64,000 nt of DNA from an uncultured Mediterraneibacter sp. (GTDB lineage: Bacteria; Bacillota; Clostridia; Lachnospirales; Lachnospiraceae): the NCBI GenBank assembly GCA_944376695.1, contig CALWDM010000003.1, positions 20,278 to 84,277 of the forward strand, in the 5' to 3' direction. How positions within the stretch are numbered: the first letter of the stretch is position 1; each line of letters opens with the position of its first letter. The notes under the pieces are model-generated. The model saw only the letters and a list, made by a program, of their open reading frames with translations. It searched no databases and was not told the DNA's origin. Below, piece after piece: positions 35,535 to 44,163 of the stretch. The translations under genes and the position numbers were made by a program.

Positions 35535-36461
35535 TCATTTCCCGCTGTATGACCGCCGCAGCTTCGGATCCAGCCATGCGCACACAAGGTCTGTCGCAAG
35601 ATTCACAAGGATCACCACTGTCCCCATAAAAACCGTCAGTCCCAGGATCAGCGTGTAATCCCGGTTTGTGACCGAGCTTACGAACTCCCGTCCCAGCCCC
35701 GGGATGGTAAAGATACTCTCCGCCACAAAGCTCCCGGTAAGGAGAAATGCCGATGCCGGGCCCACATAATTCAGCACCGGGACCCATGCGTTTTTCAGGG
35801 CATGAGTAAACAGGATCCTGCCTCTTCCCAGCCCTTTCGCCCGGGCGAACAGCACATACTGCCTGTCCATCTCCGCGGCAAGGGCATTTCCGGTCAGGCG
35901 GGAAATGACCGCCATGGGATAGAGCATCAGCGCGGCCACCGGGAGCACATAGTGCGCAGGGCTAAGGAGCCCCGCCGAGGGGAACCACTTAAGCTTTACG
36001 CTGAATACAAGGAGAAGGAGAATGGCGGCGGCGAAATTGGGGATCCCCGCAAGGAGCATCCCGCCTGCCGCAATGCCTTCCCGGACTGCTTTTCTCTTTG
36101 ACACTGCCCGGAGGATCCCAAGCCCCGTACCCAGGATCACTGCTGTCAGCAGGGCCGCGGTCCCCAGCGATGCGGTGACCGGCCAGGTCCTGCCGATGAT
36201 CTCAGCCACTGTTGTGTCCGGCTCCTGATAAGAAATACCCAGGTCTCCCCGTGCCAGATTCCCCATATACGCTGCATACTGGTCGAACAGAGGCGCATTG
36301 AGGCCGTACTCTTCTTCCACTGCCTCTACCACCTGGGAGGACACGCTCCCGCTCTGGAACGGGCTTCCCGGTATCAGGCGGACCAGGAAAAAGGTCACAG
36401 TGGCAAGGACGAACAGGGAGATTAGCCCTGCCGCCAGACGTTTGAAAGTATACGCGAGCAT
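35535..36461 (-). CDS. ABC transporter permease (DppB/NikB-like)
   Basis: 308 residues from ATG 36461 (AAAGGAGG 8 bases upstream, MLAYTFKRLAAGLISLFVLA). A typical DppB N-terminus with LATVTFFLVRLIPGSPF, then YGLNAPLFDQYAAYMGNLARGDLG-type periplasmic part and an EAA loop RAKGLGRGRILFTHALKNAW near 205. The C-terminus has FVAESIFTIPGLGREFV and VLVNLATDLVCAWLDPKLR blocks. First gene of the embedded transporter set, 36 bases after the cobA-hemD stop. Confidence 0.93.
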   Translation of the reverse strand: MLAYTFKRLAAGLISLFVLATVTFFLVRLIPGSPFQSGSVSSQVVEAVEEEYGLNAPLFDQYAAYMGNLARGDLGISYQEPDTTVAEIIGRTWPVTASLGTAALLTAVILGTGLGILRAVSKRKAVREGIAAGGMLLAGIPNFAAAILLLLVFSVKLKWFPSAGLLSPAHYVLPVAALMLYPMAVISRLTGNALAAEMDRQYVLFARAKGLGRGRILFTHALKNAWVPVLNYVGPASAFLLTGSFVAESIFTIPGLGREFVSSVTNRDYTLILGLTVFMGTVVILVNLATDLVCAWLDPKLRRSYSGK

Positions 36462-36497
36462 CTCCCCATCCTCCTTTCCTGTCACATAACTGCTCTT

Positions 36498-38057
36498 TTA
36501 CTGTCCGCAGTCCTTTCCGAACAGCTCCACGATCTTTCTGACCACCGCGTCTATAGACGCCTGGTCCGACACCTGGATCTGCATTCCGTATTTCGCCGCC
36601 TCCGCCGCGGTCTGCTCCCCGATACAGACTGCCCGGATCCCGGTATAGTCCGCGCATTCCACGGCTCCGGTGAACCCTCTGACCGTGGACGCGCTCGTAA
36701 ATGTCACGGCGTCGATCCGGCCCTGTTCCAACAGTTCCCGGATCCGGTCTTTCAGGAGGGGATGCGTCTCATACAGGGAACGGTACAGCGGGAGGTCTTC
36801 CACGCCAAGCCCTGCCCTGAGCAGAGGCGGCAGGAGTTCCTCCGAGCCCTTCTCGGCCCGCGCCACAGTAATGCGGCTTCCCTCTGCCGCTGCCTCCGCC
36901 AGAGCTTCTCCCAGAGCCGCCGCGCTGTACACCCGGGGAACAAGATCCGGGATCAGCCCCCGTTTCCCCAGTGCAGCGGCAGTTCCGGAACCGATGGCAG
37001 CGATACGCACTTCTGCCCCGCGGGCAAGGAGGCTCCGCAGATCCCTCCCCAGCTCCATAAGCTGTTCAAAAAAGAGGTCCGCCCCTGCGGGGCTTGTAAA
37101 GACCAGCCACTCCTGATCCGCATGGGTCCCGAATGTTTCCAGCGCCTCTCTGAGCCTGCGGTTCGGACAGATGGGTTCTGTGCGGATGGCAGGCATCTCG
37201 ATGACCTGCGCCCCCAGATCCCGCAGACGCTCTGCAAGAGAAGAACTGCTCTGTCTGGGCCTTGTGACAAGGAACTGCCTTCCGCCCAGCACACGATCCT
37301 CCGCCCAGTGCATCTGAGAGGACAGGGCGCACACCTTCCCCACTACGATGATGGCAGGCGTTTTGATGCCGGCGCGGTCAGAAGCTTCCTTCAGTGTGCC
37401 CACGGTCGCGGTAACCCTTCTCTGCCCGGCGCAGGTTCCGTTTTCCAGCACAGCGGCAGGCGTATCCGGATCCATCCCCGCCTCTGTCAGCCCGTTTAGG
37501 AGAAATCCCATAGCGGAAAGCCCCATCAGGAAGACCAGCGTACCCTTCAGCCGGACCAGGGCAGGGAAGTCGAGATCCACTCTGCCACCTTTCCGCGCGT
37601 GCCCGGTGATCACATGGAAGGAAGAGGCATAATCCCGGTGGGTCACCGGGATACCCGCATAGGCCGGGACCGCAGCCGCGCTCGTCACGCCGGGCACGAT
37701 TTCAAAGGGAATCCCCGCCCGGATGAGCAGCTCCAGCTCTTCCCCGCCTCTTCCGAACACAAAGGGATCTCCCCCTTTCAGCCGGAGGACCTGTTTTCCT
37801 TTTTCTGCTTCCCGGACAAGGATCCGGTTGATCTCCTCCTGGGGGACCGGGTGATTCCCCGCGTGCTTGCCCACATAGATCACTTCTTTGTTCTCCGGGA
37901 TGCGGCTTAGCGTCTCCGCACTGATCAGGGCATCATACACGATCACATCCGCCTTCTCGATCAGACGCGCGGCTTTCAGCGTCAGAAGGGACGCATCCCC
38001 GGGGCCCGCTCCGGCGAGCCACACCTTTCCTTTTCTTTCTTTCTCCGTATTTTCCAT
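36498..38057 (-). CDS. cobA-hemD: Uroporphyrinogen-III C-methyltransferase / uroporphyrinogen-III synthase fusion
   Basis: About 519 residues from ATG 38057 (GAGAGG 9 bases upstream). The N-terminal SUMT domain has VWLAGAGPGDASLLTLKAAR, VIVYDALIS, LRLKGGDPFVFGRGGEE and GIPVTHRDYASSFHVITGHA; it makes precorrin-2. The C-terminal HemD domain starts near residue 250 (FLVTRPRQSSSSLAERLRDL) and has WLVFTSPAGADLFFEQL and DAVTFTSASTVRGFTGAVE; it closes the uroporphyrinogen-III ring. Such fusions are common in Firmicutes. With HemC next door this supplies the route from porphobilinogen to precorrin-2. Confidence 0.95.
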   Translation of the reverse strand: MENTEKERKGKVWLAGAGPGDASLLTLKAARLIEKADVIVYDALISAETLSRIPENKEVIYVGKHAGNHPVPQEEINRILVREAEKGKQVLRLKGGDPFVFGRGGEELELLIRAGIPFEIVPGVTSAAAVPAYAGIPVTHRDYASSFHVITGHARKGGRVDLDFPALVRLKGTLVFLMGLSAMGFLLNGLTEAGMDPDTPAAVLENGTCAGQRRVTATVGTLKEASDRAGIKTPAIIVVGKVCALSSQMHWAEDRVLGGRQFLVTRPRQSSSSLAERLRDLGAQVIEMPAIRTEPICPNRRLREALETFGTHADQEWLVFTSPAGADLFFEQLMELGRDLRSLLARGAEVRIAAIGSGTAAALGKRGLIPDLVPRVYSAAALGEALAEAAAEGSRITVARAEKGSEELLPPLLRAGLGVEDLPLYRSLYETHPLLKDRIRELLEQGRIDAVTFTSASTVRGFTGAVECADYTGIRAVCIGEQTAAEAAKYGMQIQVSDQASIDAVVRKIVELFGKDCGQ

Positions 38058-38080
38058 CTCCAACATCCTCTCCCCGCTGT

Positions 38081-38962
38081 CTAAATGAGGCGCATTAGTT
38101 CCTTTGCCAGCTTTTCGCCAATATGCGCCGCATGACCAGTGTCCGCACACAGCGATCCTTTTGTATACTGCCCGGTCTTCTCATCATAATACAGCCCGGA
38201 CAGTTTCAGTTCATTTCCTTCCACCCTGGCATGGGCCGCGCACGGGGACGTGCATCCCCCGTCCACTGCCCGGATAAACTGCCGCTCCGCCAGAGCTGCC
38301 GCACGGCTCTCGGGACAGTCCAGGCGCTCCATCCACTTATACGCCTCTCCCCGCCTTCCCTGTACGGCAAGGATGCCCTGCCCTGCGGCGGGGATCATCT
38401 CCTCCACGGAGAAATACCTGCGGATCTCCTTCTCCATTCCCAGCCGCCTCAATCCCGCCGCAGCCAGAAGCATTCCATCGTACCCTTCGCTCTCCAGTTT
38501 TTTCATCCGGGTCTGGACATTTCCCCGGATCCCGCAGAAAGTGCATCCCGGATACAGCGCTTCCATCTGGAGACTGCGCCTGCGGCTGGAGGTGCCGATG
38601 ACCGGGGTCTCCGGAAGATCGTCCAGTCCTTTCCGCAGAAGGAGCGAATCCCTCGGATCCTCTCTCCTGCTGTATGCCAGGATGGGAAGTTCCTCTCTCT
38701 CCTCCATCGGCATATCCTTCAGGCTGTGCACGGCAAGATCAATCTTCCCTTCCAGAAGCGCCCGGTCAAGCTCTTTGACAAACAGGCCTTTGCCGCCGAT
38801 CTTCTCCAGACTTTTGTCCAGAATCCTATCCCCCGTTGTCTTCATGGTAATGATCTCCACCCTGACCGCCGGGTCTTCCCTCTCGATCCGTTCTTTTATG
38901 ATCTCTGCCTGCTTTACTGCGAGAGCGCTCTCTCTGCTCCCGATGCGGATTACAGAATACAT
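38081..38962 (-). CDS. hemC: Porphobilinogen deaminase (hydroxymethylbilane synthase)
   Basis: 293 residues. Condenses four porphobilinogens to hydroxymethylbilane. It begins MYSVIRIGSRESALAVKQAE, with the KTTGDRILDKSLEKIGGKGL substrate loop near 45, LAVHSLKDMPMEEREEL near 76, IGTSSRRRSLQMEALYPGC near 120 and the dipyrromethane-cofactor cysteine in RAVDGGCTSPCAAHARVEGN near 232. Its start overlaps the end of cobQ by 13 bases. Confidence 0.96.
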   Translation of the reverse strand: MYSVIRIGSRESALAVKQAEIIKERIEREDPAVRVEIITMKTTGDRILDKSLEKIGGKGLFVKELDRALLEGKIDLAVHSLKDMPMEEREELPILAYSRREDPRDSLLLRKGLDDLPETPVIGTSSRRRSLQMEALYPGCTFCGIRGNVQTRMKKLESEGYDGMLLAAAGLRRLGMEKEIRRYFSVEEMIPAAGQGILAVQGRRGEAYKWMERLDCPESRAAALAERQFIRAVDGGCTSPCAAHARVEGNELKLSGLYYDEKTGQYTKGSLCADTGHAAHIGEKLAKELMRLI

Positions 38963-40566
38963 GGCGCATCAGTTCCTTTCTCTATGATCTGATAGACTGC
39001 ATCCATGTCCACGCTCCGGCGGAGGATGTCCGCAAGCCTGTCATACTGTTCCTCCTTGTATGCCTTCCAGTCCCTTGCCCGAATCTCTGACGGGCCGCAG
39101 CCTTTCTTTTTGAGCAGCGCCGACAGGAAGCCTCCTGCCGCCTCAGGAGCGTCAAAGATCCCGTGTACATAGCATCCGTACACATTTCCGCGGCAGGCGC
39201 CGTCCGGGTGTGCCCTGCCTGTGCTGCCCTCCACGGGAACGGCGTCTACGGGAACGCCATCTCCGGGGATGCAGTCTCCGGGGATGCAGTCTCCGGGGAT
39301 GCTGCTTTGCGCGGCCTCCTCTGAGATCGATGAAAGCTCTCTGCCGCCCTCTGTAAGAGTGCTTTTCCCCATATGGATCTCATACCCGGCAAAAGGCGCC
39401 CCGGACAGTTCTTTGAGTGCTCCTTCCAGAGCAAGGAAATTTCCTTCCACCCTTGTCCTTCTCTTCTCCTGTTGGAAGACGGTGCGCACAGGGAGAAGCC
39501 CCATACCTGCCACCGTGCCTTTCTGCTCTGTGCCGTCAGGGTCTGAGATCTCCTGTCCCAGCATCTGGTAGCCCCCGCAGATGCCGAACACCACCCCGCC
39601 CCTGTCCGCGAACTGGAGGACCTTCGCCTCCATGCCGTTCTGCCGCATCCAGAGCAGGTCCCGGATCGTATTCTTGCTGCCCGGGATAAATACAGCGTCC
39701 GGGCTTCCGAACTGGTCCGGGGATGTGATATACCGGACAGATACCTCTTCCAGCGACTCCAGCGGCGCGAAATCCGTAAAATTGGAGATCCTCGGCAGAC
39801 GGACCACTGCGATGTCCACGAGTCCGGCATTTTTCTTCCTCTGGAACCGTTCGGTCAGGCTGTCCTCCTCATCAATATCCAGATAGAAATACGGCACCAC
39901 GCCCAGCACCGGGATCCCGGTCCTCTCTTCCAGCATGGACAGTCCAGGCTTTAAGATGGAGACATCTCCCCGGAACTTATTGATGATGGTTCCCTTAATA
40001 CGCCGCCGCTCCTCCTCTTCCAGGAGCATGACTGTCCCCGCGATCTGGGCGAACACCCCGCCCCGGTCGATATCTCCTGCGAGGAGCACCGGCGCGTCCG
40101 CCATCTCTGCCATGCCCATGTTCACGATATCGTCCTGTTTCAGATTGATCTCCGCCGGGCTGCCTGCCCCCTCGATGACGATCACATCATACCGGGAGGC
40201 GAGTCTTGCGTAGGCTTCCATGACTGCCGGGACAAACTCCTTTTTCCGGCGGTAATATTCCACAGCGGACATCACGCCCTCCGGCCGTCCGTTTACGATC
40301 ACCTGGGAGCCGGTGTCATTGGTGGGCTTGAGCAGGATAGGATTCATGCATACATCCGGCTCGATCCCCGCTGCTTCCGCCTGCATGACCTGCGCCCGTC
40401 CCATCTCCAGCCCGTCCCGGGTGATATAAGAATTCAGGGCCATATTCTGAGACTTAAAAGGAGCCGCCTTCACGCCGTCCTGCCGGAGCACGCGGCAAAG
40501 TCCGCCCGCGAGGATGCTTTTTCCCACATTGGACATGGTCCCCTGTATCATGATCGGTCTTGCCAT
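38950..40566 (-). CDS. cobQ: Cobyric acid synthase
   Basis: Also called CbiP: amidates four side chains of adenosylcobyrinate a,c-diamide using glutamine and ATP. About 538 residues from ATG 40566 (CGGAGG 7 bases upstream). The ATP-binding N-domain starts ARPIMIQGTMSNVGKSILAG, with NPILLKPTNDTGSQVIVNGR near 74 and APVLLAGDIDRGGVFAQIAG near 158. The class I glutaminase-like triad includes VVFGICGGYQMLGQEI (Cys) and CYVHGIFD (His). An in-frame 15-bp repeat inserts IPGDC-type copies shortly before the His motif, a region usually variable in CobQ. Confidence 0.95.
   Translation of the reverse strand: MARPIMIQGTMSNVGKSILAGGLCRVLRQDGVKAAPFKSQNMALNSYITRDGLEMGRAQVMQAEAAGIEPDVCMNPILLKPTNDTGSQVIVNGRPEGVMSAVEYYRRKKEFVPAVMEAYARLASRYDVIVIEGAGSPAEINLKQDDIVNMGMAEMADAPVLLAGDIDRGGVFAQIAGTVMLLEEEERRRIKGTIINKFRGDVSILKPGLSMLEERTGIPVLGVVPYFYLDIDEEDSLTERFQRKKNAGLVDIAVVRLPRISNFTDFAPLESLEEVSVRYITSPDQFGSPDAVFIPGSKNTIRDLLWMRQNGMEAKVLQFADRGGVVFGICGGYQMLGQEISDPDGTEQKGTVAGMGLLPVRTVFQQEKRRTRVEGNFLALEGALKELSGAPFAGYEIHMGKSTLTEGGRELSSISEEAAQSSIPGDCIPGDCIPGDGVPVDAVPVEGSTGRAHPDGACRGNVYGCYVHGIFDAPEAAGGFLSALLKKKGCGPSEIRARDWKAYKEEQYDRLADILRRSVDMDAVYQIIEKGTDAPCIL
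39256..39300 (-). repeat. In-frame 15-bp tandem repeat in cobQ
   Basis: Three 15-base units ending CTCCGGGGAT encode a repeated IPGDC-type pentapeptide insert in the CobQ glutaminase domain. Further diverged ACGGGAACG units lie just 5' on the plus strand (about 39233-39256). Confidence 0.88.
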
Positions 40567-40615
40567 TCTATAACCTCCGTTCACTGCTCTCTTCTTTCAT
40601 TGATCTCTTCTTTCG

Positions 40616-41668
40616 CTAATCTCTTCTTCCGCTGATCTTCCTGAGCGCTTCCGCCAGCAGACGGTTCTCCTCATGCAGCCTTACTGCAGTGCGATACCAT
40701 CCTTTTCCAAGTCCGCGGTAATTCCCGCAGTCACGGATCAGGATCCCCTGCTCTTTCAGTCCTTCCGCCAGATCTATACTGCTGTACATCAGGATAAAGT
40801 TCGCCTCTGAAGGGATCACCCGGAATCCCGTCTCTCTCAGCTCTTGTTCCAGCCATTCCCGCTCTGCCCGGATCAGGATCCTCGTCTTCTCCACTTTAAG
40901 GTCTTCTGCTTCTGACAGGGCGGCGATCCCCGCCTCCTGGGCCGGGACAGAGACGCTCCAGGGCTGGCGCACCCTGTACATCCGTTCCAGCAGTTCTGTG
41001 TCCGATGTGATCCCGTATCCCAGGCGCAGTCCCGGGATGGCATGCATCTTTGTAAACGCCCGTACTACAAAGAGCCAGAGCCGGACTTCTGCCTCGCTCT
41101 CCGCGTAAAATGCCTTTTCCGGATCCGCGAATTCGATAAAACACTCATCCAGCACGAGCCGGATCTTCTTCTCCCCGCACCGCCGGATGATCCTGCGCAG
41201 AAGTTTCTCCGGGATCACCTGCCCCGCAGGGTTCGAAGGAGAGCAGAGAAACACCAGATCCAGATCCTCTGTCAGCTCCTCCAGGAACCGTTCTGTGAGC
41301 CGGAAATTTTCTTTCTCTTCCGTCTGATAGTAACGGATCTGACAGTCCGCTGTGCGCAGCGCCTGCTCATACTCCGAAAAGGCAGGGACCGGGATCAGAG
41401 CCTTTTTCGGTCTTTCCGCAGTCACAAGAGAGAAGAACAGATCCGCCGCCCCGTTTCCCGGCAGGATAAACTCCCCGGGGATCCCCAGCTTTTTCTCCAG
41501 CGCCTCCCTCAGGGCGCGGCACTGGCTGTCCGGGTAGGCGCAGCACTTATCGATCCCCCTCTTTGCCGCCTCGAGCACGGCTTCCGACGGCCCGTAAGGA
41601 TTGACATTGACTGAGAAATCCAGCATGCCCTTATATGTATAGACATCTCCTCCGTGCCCGTATTCCAT
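40616..41668 (-). CDS. cobD: L-threonine-O-3-phosphate decarboxylase
   Basis: 350 residues, PLP-dependent class I/II aminotransferase fold that makes (R)-1-amino-2-propanol phosphate for the B12 aminopropanol arm. It starts MEYGHGGDVYTYKGMLDFSV with NVNPYGPSEAVLEAA, has the LCSPSNPAGQVIPEKLL block near 153 and the PLP lysine in VVRAFTKMHAIPGLRLGYG near 208. The HGG start and NPYGP segment are typical of CobD in cobalamin operons. No PduX threonine kinase is in the window. Confidence 0.92.
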   Translation of the reverse strand: MEYGHGGDVYTYKGMLDFSVNVNPYGPSEAVLEAAKRGIDKCCAYPDSQCRALREALEKKLGIPGEFILPGNGAADLFFSLVTAERPKKALIPVPAFSEYEQALRTADCQIRYYQTEEKENFRLTERFLEELTEDLDLVFLCSPSNPAGQVIPEKLLRRIIRRCGEKKIRLVLDECFIEFADPEKAFYAESEAEVRLWLFVVRAFTKMHAIPGLRLGYGITSDTELLERMYRVRQPWSVSVPAQEAGIAALSEAEDLKVEKTRILIRAEREWLEQELRETGFRVIPSEANFILMYSSIDLAEGLKEQGILIRDCGNYRGLGKGWYRTAVRLHEENRLLAEALRKISGRRD

Positions 41669-41709
41669 GTCTGTCTCCTTTCGCGTGTCGTCTTTTACGG
41701 GAACACGGT

Positions 41710-42672
41710 TCAGGACAGGACCAGGTCAATCACAAGGCGGATCCCGCCGCACAGGAGAAAGGTCAGCAATTCCGTGGCGTACATCAGCCTCCCCGTCCTC
41801 AGGATATCTTCCGGCTCGATCCTGCGTGTAGCGTCCCCAATGAATTCTTTTTTATAAACTTTCCCGAAATATACTGCATCTCCTGCCAGCTGCACCCCCA
41901 GCGCGCCCGCGCACACGGACTCGGTCTGCGCCGCGTTGGGGCTGGCATGTTTCCGTCTGTCCCTGCGCCAGATCTTCCACGCGTTTTCCCCGTCCAGCCC
42001 GGTGAGGAATGCGGCTGCGGTCATAAGAAGCGCTGTGAGCCGGGCAGGGATATAGTTGAACACATCGTCCATCTTTGCCGGGATCCTCCCGAAATACAGA
42101 TACCTGTCATTTTTATAGCCCAGCATGGAATCCATAGTGTTCACAGCTTTGTACAGAAATCCCAGCGGGGCTCCGCCGATCAGCAGGTAGAAAAGCGGAG
42201 CGGTCACTCCGTCAGAAGTATTCTCAGCCACTGTCTCCACGGCGGCTTTCGTGACGCCCTCCTCTGTGAGATTTTCCGTATCCCTGCCTACGATCATGGA
42301 CACAGCTTTTCTCGCACCCGGAAGGTCACCCTCCTTCAGTTTCCCGTACACCTTACGGCTCTCGGCCGACAGGCTTTTTGCCGCCAGGATCTGGAAGCAC
42401 CAGAATGTCTCCAGCAGGAACTGAAGCGCCGGATGGATCCGCCCGGCAAGAAAGAGCAGGGCAAACGGGATCAGAAACGCCAACAGGATTGTCATCACCC
42501 AGAGCACGCCCCCCGCTGCCGCGAGATGGGAGCCGCACACTTTCCTCAAGCGCCGCTCCGTCCAGGAGATCCAGTTCCCGATGAGCCGCACCGGATGATA
42601 CAGACAGCTCGGATCCCCGAACAGAAGATCCAAAAGTAAGCCAGCCCCGCAGGCTGCAAGCGACATTAGCAT
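41710..42672 (-). CDS. cbiB: Adenosylcobinamide-phosphate synthase
   Basis: 320 residues from ATG 42672 (GGAGGAGAAGG upstream); the frame extends 61 codons earlier through a lysine/glutamine-rich stretch that is not family-like. Integral membrane protein that joins cobyric acid with aminopropanol phosphate. Family blocks: LLLDLLFGDPSCLYHPVRLI, GNWISWTERRLRKV, VSMIVGRDTENLTEEGVTKA, AAVETVAENTSDGVTAPLFY and AVNTMDSMLGYKNDRYLYFG. The pyrimidine-rich gap 42673-42751 separates it from cobC. Confidence 0.94.
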   Translation of the reverse strand: MLMSLAACGAGLLLDLLFGDPSCLYHPVRLIGNWISWTERRLRKVCGSHLAAAGGVLWVMTILLAFLIPFALLFLAGRIHPALQFLLETFWCFQILAAKSLSAESRKVYGKLKEGDLPGARKAVSMIVGRDTENLTEEGVTKAAVETVAENTSDGVTAPLFYLLIGGAPLGFLYKAVNTMDSMLGYKNDRYLYFGRIPAKMDDVFNYIPARLTALLMTAAAFLTGLDGENAWKIWRRDRRKHASPNAAQTESVCAGALGVQLAGDAVYFGKVYKKEFIGDATRRIEPEDILRTGRLMYATELLTFLLCGGIRLVIDLVLS

Positions 42673-42751
42673 CTTTCCTTCTCCTCCATCCTGTTCTTCC
42701 TGTCCTTTCTGTTTTTTCTGTTTTCCTGTTTTTTCTATCTTTTCTGCCCGT

Positions 42752-43363
42752 TCACCCGATCTGCCGGATCTGCCGCAGGATCTCTGTCCCGCTCTTCCAT
42801 TCCTCTTCCTCTGCCTCTGCAAGATATCCGCAGCCATTCCCTGCCTGCCAGTCATAAAAGGAATGCTCTCCCTCTGCCATCCGGGAGAGTGCCGACATGA
42901 TCGTCCCGCCGTGGACTACAAAGGCCGCCCGGTCCACTCCCTCTTTGATCCAGCGCCGGATCCATTTCCTCACACCCAGTTCACACCGGGCCCGGAAGGC
43001 CTCCTGGGACTCCCCTTCCGGGAATGCGGTCATGCCGCCGGATTCCATCCAGCGGATATAGGCTGGCTCGTCTTTCAGGTCTTCACAGGTCTTCCCCTCG
43101 AATCTCCCGAAATCACATTCCCGCAGCAGAGGCTCTGTCTGCACCGGCGTCTCCGGCCAGATCAGCTCCGCAGTCTGCTGACACCGCCTCATGGGGCTTG
43201 CCGCCAGACATTGGATCCTGGGATAGGGCGCCGCCGCCGGTCCGCCCTGCCGCTCCCGGAAGGCACTGACCGCACGGTCAGACAGAGGTTCGTCTGTTCT
43301 CCCAATGTACTGTCTCTTTTCATTCCCCGGCGTGGCCAGGTGCCGGATCAAGATTACTTCCAT
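42752..43363 (-). CDS. cobC: Alpha-ribazole phosphatase (histidine phosphatase family)
   Basis: 203 residues from ATG 43363, which overlaps the cobS stop by 10 bases; GGGGGAGG is 6 bases upstream. Histidine phosphatase core: MEVILIRHLATPGNEKRQYI (RH motif) and ECDFGRFEGKTCEDL, with the second catalytic His in FVVHGGTIMSALS. It dephosphorylates alpha-ribazole phosphate or adenosylcobalamin phosphate in the last loop-assembly steps. The substrate is inferred from family and context, since RHG-phosphatases are broad. Confidence 0.88.
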   Translation of the reverse strand: MEVILIRHLATPGNEKRQYIGRTDEPLSDRAVSAFRERQGGPAAAPYPRIQCLAASPMRRCQQTAELIWPETPVQTEPLLRECDFGRFEGKTCEDLKDEPAYIRWMESGGMTAFPEGESQEAFRARCELGVRKWIRRWIKEGVDRAAFVVHGGTIMSALSRMAEGEHSFYDWQAGNGCGYLAEAEEEEWKSGTEILRQIRQIG

Positions 43364-44124
43364 AAGCATCCTCCCCCAAGGATCAGGGCTGCCAGCATGG
43401 CGAGCTCGCATATCTGGAGAAAATATCCCGCCAGATCCCCCGTGATCCCTCCAAACTGCTTCCGGCTGAGGCAGAAATAATGCAGAAATACAAGAAGCGC
43501 CGCCGCAAGGGCAATGCTGCCCGGTATAGGAGCCAGCCAGATCATCCCCGCGCCGCATGCCGCTGCCCAGAGGACCATCACAATCCGCACCCGCCTCCTC
43601 TGCGCCCCGTCCTGAAAGGTGCGCAAAAGCCCACTGTTCTTCGCCGCCCGGAAGCTCACCACAGAGATCCCGCTTAAAGATCTGGAGAGCGGGAACATCA
43701 GAGCCGCCGCCGGAAGGACAGAGCGGTCCGCCTCGCTCCAGAGCGCCGCATTTATAAGGAAGTATGCGCACAGCCAGATCACGGCAAACGCCCCGGTGTG
43801 CGAATCCTTCAGGATCTCCAGCTTTTTCTCCCGGTCCCCGCAGGAGCCGAGCGCGTCCATAGTATCCGCGAATCCATCGAGATGAATCCCCCCTGTCACC
43901 AGTACCGGGATCAGCGTCATAACCGCAGCGAAAAAGAGGCTGCCGCAGTCAGTCCAGGTCAGGAGCGCATATCCCGCGGCGTACTCCAAAGCCCCTGTCA
44001 CCACGCCTGCGACCGGGAAAAAACACATCGCATACTTCATATTTTTTTCATTCCAGTCCACTGTGGGGACAGGGATCTTTGAATACATGGACAGCGCCAC
44101 TGCCAGGGAACCAAAAAACCGCAT
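43354..44124 (-). CDS. cobS: Adenosylcobinamide-GDP ribazoletransferase
   Basis: 256 residues, polytopic membrane protein that joins adenosylcobinamide-GDP and alpha-ribazole to make the finished cofactor. Family blocks: SLAVALSMYSKIPVPTVDWN, VTGGIHLDGFADTMDALGSC near 79 (metal-binding DGFxDTxDA), REKKLEILKDSHTGAFAVIW and FSGVTGD-type GGITGDLAGYFLQICELAML near 225. It is followed by cobC with overlap. Confidence 0.95.
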   Translation of the reverse strand: MRFFGSLAVALSMYSKIPVPTVDWNEKNMKYAMCFFPVAGVVTGALEYAAGYALLTWTDCGSLFFAAVMTLIPVLVTGGIHLDGFADTMDALGSCGDREKKLEILKDSHTGAFAVIWLCAYFLINAALWSEADRSVLPAAALMFPLSRSLSGISVVSFRAAKNSGLLRTFQDGAQRRRVRIVMVLWAAACGAGMIWLAPIPGSIALAAALLVFLHYFCLSRKQFGGITGDLAGYFLQICELAMLAALILGGGCLWK

Positions 44125-44163
44125 CTTCCTTCTACCGCCTTTTCTGTAAGCCTTCCTGCTCTG

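Noticed and set aside
43364-43771. N-terminal extension of the histidine phosphatase (CobC)
   Set aside because: It lies over cobS; the RHxxT motif begins at the ATG at 43363.
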